DNA from: a virus
Length of the DNA stretch: 52,259 nucleotides
IMG/VR virus record: IMGVR_UViG_3300030106_001108
Coordinates: 1-52,259 of that record
Strand: one strand, 5' to 3'
Shown here: positions 49,174 through 52,259 of the stretch, in pieces
How positions within the stretch are numbered: position 1 is the stretch's first letter
How the letters are laid out: each line of letters starts with the position of its first letter
Position numbers and translations under genes: made by a program
The notes under the pieces: generated by a model
The model's input: only the letters and a program-made list of their open reading frames with translations
Told to the model about the DNA's origin: nothing
Databases searched by the model: none

Positions 49174-49657
49174 TTTATTTAATATGATACGTGGTGGGGC
49201 TATAAAACGCTACCACACCTTAGAGATTATAGGTGAGCAGTCAGTCGCTTCTCACTCTTGGGGCGTAGCTATTATCCTACAGTTTTTAGAACCTAACGTA
49301 AGTAAACAAGCTATATTAAGAGCCTTAACTCATGACGTAGCAGAACTTTTTACTGGTGACGTGCCTGCTCCTGTAAAATGGGATAACCCTGATTTAGTAG
49401 AAGTATTAAAAAGGATAGAGGATAAGTATGAGAGTGACATAGGTATAGAGTATGAACTTACCCCACAAGAAATAGCGTTAGGTAAACAGGCTGACATGTT
49501 TGAGTTATTGGTTTTTTGTGTACGTCAAAGGCGTTTAGGCAATACTAATATGAATGAAGTTTTTAGCAACGGTGTTGAGTATTTAGCATCAATTAATTTA
49601 AATAGTAGAGGTAAAGAGTTGCTAGGTTATCTCACTAAAATTTATGGAGGAATATAA
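49154..49657 (+). CDS. HD-domain nucleotidase (YfbR-like)
   Basis: 167 residues from GTG 49154, chosen because AAGGAGAAAATTT precedes it; an ATG at 49136 is also in frame. Metal-binding residues are His in RYHTLEIIGEQSVASHSWG, the HD pair in LRALTHDVAELFTGDVPAPVKW and a distal Asp in LGKQADMFELL. The PAPVKW motif is typical of 5'-deoxynucleotidases. It would trim deoxynucleoside monophosphates, perhaps to shape the dNMP pool for modified-base synthesis. It overlaps the nuclease gene by 20 bases. Confidence 0.85.
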   Translation: MKTGMNDLFNMIRGGAIKRYHTLEIIGEQSVASHSWGVAIILQFLEPNVSKQAILRALTHDVAELFTGDVPAPVKWDNPDLVEVLKRIEDKYESDIGIEYELTPQEIALGKQADMFELLVFCVRQRRLGNTNMNEVFSNGVEYLASINLNSRGKELLGYLTKIYGGI

Positions 49658-49956
49658 TGGAAGGAAGTGACTTTAACATTATAAGAAAACTAGCTAACTT
49701 AGACGTTAGTAAACTAGAACAAGCTGAACGTAGCTACGGCGACAGTTGGCGTAAACGTGGTGGCATAGGTGCTTTTATGATGCTAGCACGTAAGTGGGAT
49801 AGGATAGAGAATCAAGTAACTAAAGACGGTTATGACATATTTGAGTCTATCTATAATGACCCTAGTGATACAGGTATATTAGATGATATACGTGATTTAC
49901 GTAGATATTTACTATTAGTTGAGGGGTTTATGAGTAACGGTGAAAACTTTGACTAG
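49657..49956 (+). CDS. Nucleotide-modification-associated (Nmad1/DUF1599-like) protein
   Basis: 99 residues, helical. YGDSWRKRGGIGAFMMLARKWDRIE and IYNDPSDTGILDDIRDLRRYLLLVE carry the WRKRGGxGAFMMLARKxDR and DDIxDLRRYLLL blocks of DUF1599/Nmad1. Such proteins are found near phage base-modification enzymes, without a proven activity. It overlaps the HD gene by one base and the next gene by 17. Confidence 0.78.
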   Translation: MEGSDFNIIRKLANLDVSKLEQAERSYGDSWRKRGGIGAFMMLARKWDRIENQVTKDGYDIFESIYNDPSDTGILDDIRDLRRYLLLVEGFMSNGENFD

Positions 49957-50368
49957 AGGCATAACGTTTAGTGCTTTTGATTTATTTCATGCTGGTCATG
50001 TGGCTATGTTATCTGAGGCTAAAGGTCAGTGTGATTATTTAGTTGCTTGTATCCACGCTGACCCCAGTAAAGAAAACCCAGATAAAAATAAACCTGTACA
50101 AAGTTTATTAGAACGTCAAATACAAGTAAACGGCTGTCGTTATGTAGACGAAACTATAGTTTACGAAAGCGAAGAAGACTTACGTAATATATTAAGAACT
50201 ATACCTTGGGACGTTAGAATTATAGGTGAAGAATATATGAATAAACATTTTACAGGTAAAGAGGAATTTAATTTACCTAGTAAAAAAGTTTACTACAATT
50301 ACAGACAACATACATTCAGTAGTAGCGAGTTAAGAAGTAGAATACAATGCAAGACACAAGACAAATAA
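49940..50368 (+). CDS. Cytidylyltransferase-like nucleotidyltransferase
   Basis: 142 residues from a GTG start. FDLFHAGHVAML (about 13-24) holds the HxGH nucleotide-binding motif, and FSSSELRSRI (about 126-135) the C-terminal (I/S)SSxxRxxI motif. YDLV-type strands lie between them. It should transfer CMP or AMP to a phosphorylated small molecule, as in glycerol-3-phosphate cytidylyltransferases. In this context it may make an activated donor for the glycosyltransferase, which is inference. It overlaps both neighbours (17 and 22 bases). Confidence 0.82.
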   Translation: MKTLTRGITFSAFDLFHAGHVAMLSEAKGQCDYLVACIHADPSKENPDKNKPVQSLLERQIQVNGCRYVDETIVYESEEDLRNILRTIPWDVRIIGEEYMNKHFTGKEEFNLPSKKVYYNYRQHTFSSSELRSRIQCKTQDK

Positions 50369-52239
50369 GTTTGTTTACGCCCGAGGTGGACTGGACTCCA
50401 CCCAGTAGTTTACCAGAGTTGAGTGGATACAACGAAGTAGCTATTGATCTAGAGACATACGATCCATTACTAATGTCTCATGGTCCATCTTGGGCATTCC
50501 CAGACGCTGGGTATATAACTGGTGTAGCTATAGCCACTAAAGATTTTAGTTTGTATTTTCCTATACAACATAAAGGCGGTGGTAATTTAGATAAAGAATT
50601 AGTTTTGAGGTGGTTAGGTAAACAAATGTTACACAATAACGATAAGATATTTCATAATTCTTTATATGATATGGGTTGGCTAAAACGCTACGGTATAACT
50701 GTAAACGGCAAAATACAAGACACAATGTTTGCTGCTCCTTTAATAGATGAAAACCAATATAGTTACTCACTAAATAGTCTGGGAGAAAAATATTGTGGGG
50801 AGAAAAAAGACGAAACTTTACTTTACAATGCAGCTCGTGCTTATGGTGTTGATGCTAAAAGCGAGATGTATCTACTACCTGCTAAATATGTTGGTCCCTA
50901 CGGTGAGCAAGATGCAGCATTAACTTTAAAATTATGGGGCGTGTTTAAAAAATTAATAGAGTTAGAAAACGTAGGAAAAATATACGAGCTTGAAACTGGC
51001 TTAATACCTATATTACTTGACATGAGGTATAAAGGAGTACCAGTTGATTTAGGCGTAGCTGAGCAGGTAAGTAAAAGGTTACAAAAAGAGGAAAACGATA
51101 TACTAAATAATATACATAAAGAGTTCGGTATGAAACCAGAACTCTGGGCAGCACAGTCAGTAGCTACGGTATTTGATAGAGCTGGTCTAAGTTACCCACG
51201 AACACCTAAAACTAACGCCCCATCATTTGCTGGAGACTGGCTAGAAACACACGACCATAAGTTAGCTAATAACATAGCACGAGCACGTAAGTTAAATAAA
51301 GCTAGGACTACATTCATAGATAAAATGATATTAGAGCATAACGTAAACGGTAGAATACATGGAGAGTTACACCCTTTACGTAGTGACCGTGGAGGCACAG
51401 TGACAGGTAGGTTTAGTAGTAGCAACCCTAATTTACAACAAGTACCAGCACGTAATGAAGATATTGGTCCTCTTATACGTAGTATTTTTGTACCTGAAAA
51501 AGATCATTACTGGGGCGTGTTTGATTATTCTCAACAAGAACCTAGACTTACAGTTCACTATGCTTCGGCTACCGAACAAGAGGGTGCAAGCGAGGCAGTA
51601 GATGCTTACCGTAATCAAGACGCTGATTTTCATCAAGTAGTAGCAGATATGGCTAACATAAGTCGTAAAGAAGCTAAGATTATTAATTTAGGATTAAGCT
51701 ACGGTATGGGTAAAGAAAAATTAGTAAAACAATTAGATTTATCAATGCAGGAAGCAGAGGTTTTATTTGACACATACCATAAAAGAGTTCCTTTTATAAA
51801 AGGGCTACGTGATCAATGTGCTAGGCTCGGTGCTAATCGTGGATACATTACAACTATAGCTGGTCGTAAATGCAGGTTTAATTTATACGAGCCTAAAAAT
51901 GAAAGAAAGACACCGTACCCTTATGAAAAAGCAATAACAGAATATGGTAGTCAAGTTAAAAGGGCATACACTTACAAAGCTATGAATAGACTTATACAAG
52001 GCTCAGCAGCAGACATGACTAAACAAGCCATGCTTGAGCTGTATAAAGAGGGCATACTGCCCCACACACAAGTTCACGATGAGTTAGATATATCTGTAAC
52101 TGACTCAAAACAATGTGAAGTCATTATGAAAATAATGTCTGAATGCACACCTTTATGTGTTCCCAATAAAGTTGATGCAGAGATAGGTAGAAGTTGGGGA
52201 GAAGCAACCGTACACTACAAGGAGTTTTTTAATGAGTAA
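50347..52239 (+). CDS. Family A DNA polymerase with 3'-5' exonuclease
   Basis: 630 residues. Proofreading domain: AIDLETYD (Asp34, Glu36), NSLYDMGW (Asp108), YGEQDAALT (Asp189). Polymerase: TGRFSSSNPNLQQVP, motif A VFDYSQQEPR (Asp393, Glu398), motif B RKEAKIINLGLSYGMG (Arg440, Lys444, Leu448, Tyr452) and motif C QVHDELD. Leu448 sits at the position of E. coli Pol I Phe762. No DnaJ-like insertion is seen, unlike some marine podoviruses. It replicates the phage genome with the upstream primase and helicase. Confidence 0.96.
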   Translation: MQDTRQISLFTPEVDWTPPSSLPELSGYNEVAIDLETYDPLLMSHGPSWAFPDAGYITGVAIATKDFSLYFPIQHKGGGNLDKELVLRWLGKQMLHNNDKIFHNSLYDMGWLKRYGITVNGKIQDTMFAAPLIDENQYSYSLNSLGEKYCGEKKDETLLYNAARAYGVDAKSEMYLLPAKYVGPYGEQDAALTLKLWGVFKKLIELENVGKIYELETGLIPILLDMRYKGVPVDLGVAEQVSKRLQKEENDILNNIHKEFGMKPELWAAQSVATVFDRAGLSYPRTPKTNAPSFAGDWLETHDHKLANNIARARKLNKARTTFIDKMILEHNVNGRIHGELHPLRSDRGGTVTGRFSSSNPNLQQVPARNEDIGPLIRSIFVPEKDHYWGVFDYSQQEPRLTVHYASATEQEGASEAVDAYRNQDADFHQVVADMANISRKEAKIINLGLSYGMGKEKLVKQLDLSMQEAEVLFDTYHKRVPFIKGLRDQCARLGANRGYITTIAGRKCRFNLYEPKNERKTPYPYEKAITEYGSQVKRAYTYKAMNRLIQGSAADMTKQAMLELYKEGILPHTQVHDELDISVTDSKQCEVIMKIMSECTPLCVPNKVDAEIGRSWGEATVHYKEFFNE

Positions 52240-52259
52240 ACGTACAGAGAAAGATCAGA
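52232..52259 (+). CDS. Start of the next early gene (cut by right edge)
   Basis: ATG 52232 overlaps the last eight bases of the polymerase gene and is preceded by AAGGAGTTTTTTA, a good ribosome-binding site. Only MSKRTEKDQ is visible. Unidentifiable. Confidence 0.6.

Overview
The window is most of an AT-rich, tightly packed genome of a tailed double-stranded DNA phage. It looks marine and podovirus-like (P22-type portal, gp4-like adaptor, gp10-like nozzle, no tail tube or tape-measure gene). Many small proteins (basic CxxC and GG-rich head proteins, a zinc-ribbon connector protein, a GroES-like co-chaperonin) belong to families I associate with marine phages of Alphaproteobacteria and cyanobacteria. 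The host cannot be read from the sequence. The presence of CsgG/CsgF and a lipobox implies a Gram-negative cell. I see no integrase, RNA polymerase, tRNA, CRISPR array or insertion sequence.

Layout: (1) 2-337 is the end of a rightward gene that runs in from outside, closed by a terminator. (2) 338-2314 is a regulatory region. It holds two paralogous leftward small genes, each with a divergent promoter pair, a 14-bp palindrome (AGTAAGTACTTACT) and GC-rich hairpins. It also holds a 22-residue membrane peptide gene and GATC/CAAAGAC-rich low-complexity DNA. (3) 2315-17508 is the head and connector module: large virion protein, terminase, portal, five tiny proteins, co-chaperonin, scaffold, decoration proteins, capsid and adaptors. 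(4) 17555-21157 holds the long tail fibre with a self-cleaving chaperone domain, plus accessory genes. (5) 21154-27997 is an unusual secretion, signalling and lysis block: small membrane proteins, a thermonuclease, CsgF, CsgG, a curlin-like secreted repeat protein, a FecR-domain protein, a CHASE2-adenylate cyclase, XhlA-like and 3-TM holin-like proteins and a lysozyme. (6) 27999-38527 is the tail nozzle and the internal/ejection proteins. (7) A leftward SNF2 helicase converges on the late genes. (8) 40333-52259 is the rightward early operon: primase, UvrD-like helicase, nucleases, a DNA base-modification cluster, nucleotide-metabolism genes and a family A DNA polymerase; the next gene runs off the right edge.

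Two multi-gene systems stand out. The first is a contiguous csgF-csgG-curlin-fecR-CHASE2/cyclase array (22151-26864) whose signal peptides lie largely inside the 3' ends of the genes before them. It could build a curli-type export pore and fibre in the infected cell and couple it to cyclic-nucleotide signalling. The second is a cluster with a 5-hmdU-kinase-helical/thymine-pyrophosphorylase-like protein, a TET-associated-type glycosyltransferase, a thymidylate-synthase homologue that keeps the dUMP-selecting Asn, and an Nmad1-like protein. Together these suggest hypermodified pyrimidines in the virion DNA.

Seven promoters share a TTTACT -35 box, usually inside an AAGTAAAGT/ACTTTACTT element. 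They drive the two small leftward genes, two apparently non-coding rightward transcripts, the late operon, the early operon and a mid-early segment, so one transcriptional control may tie the genome together.
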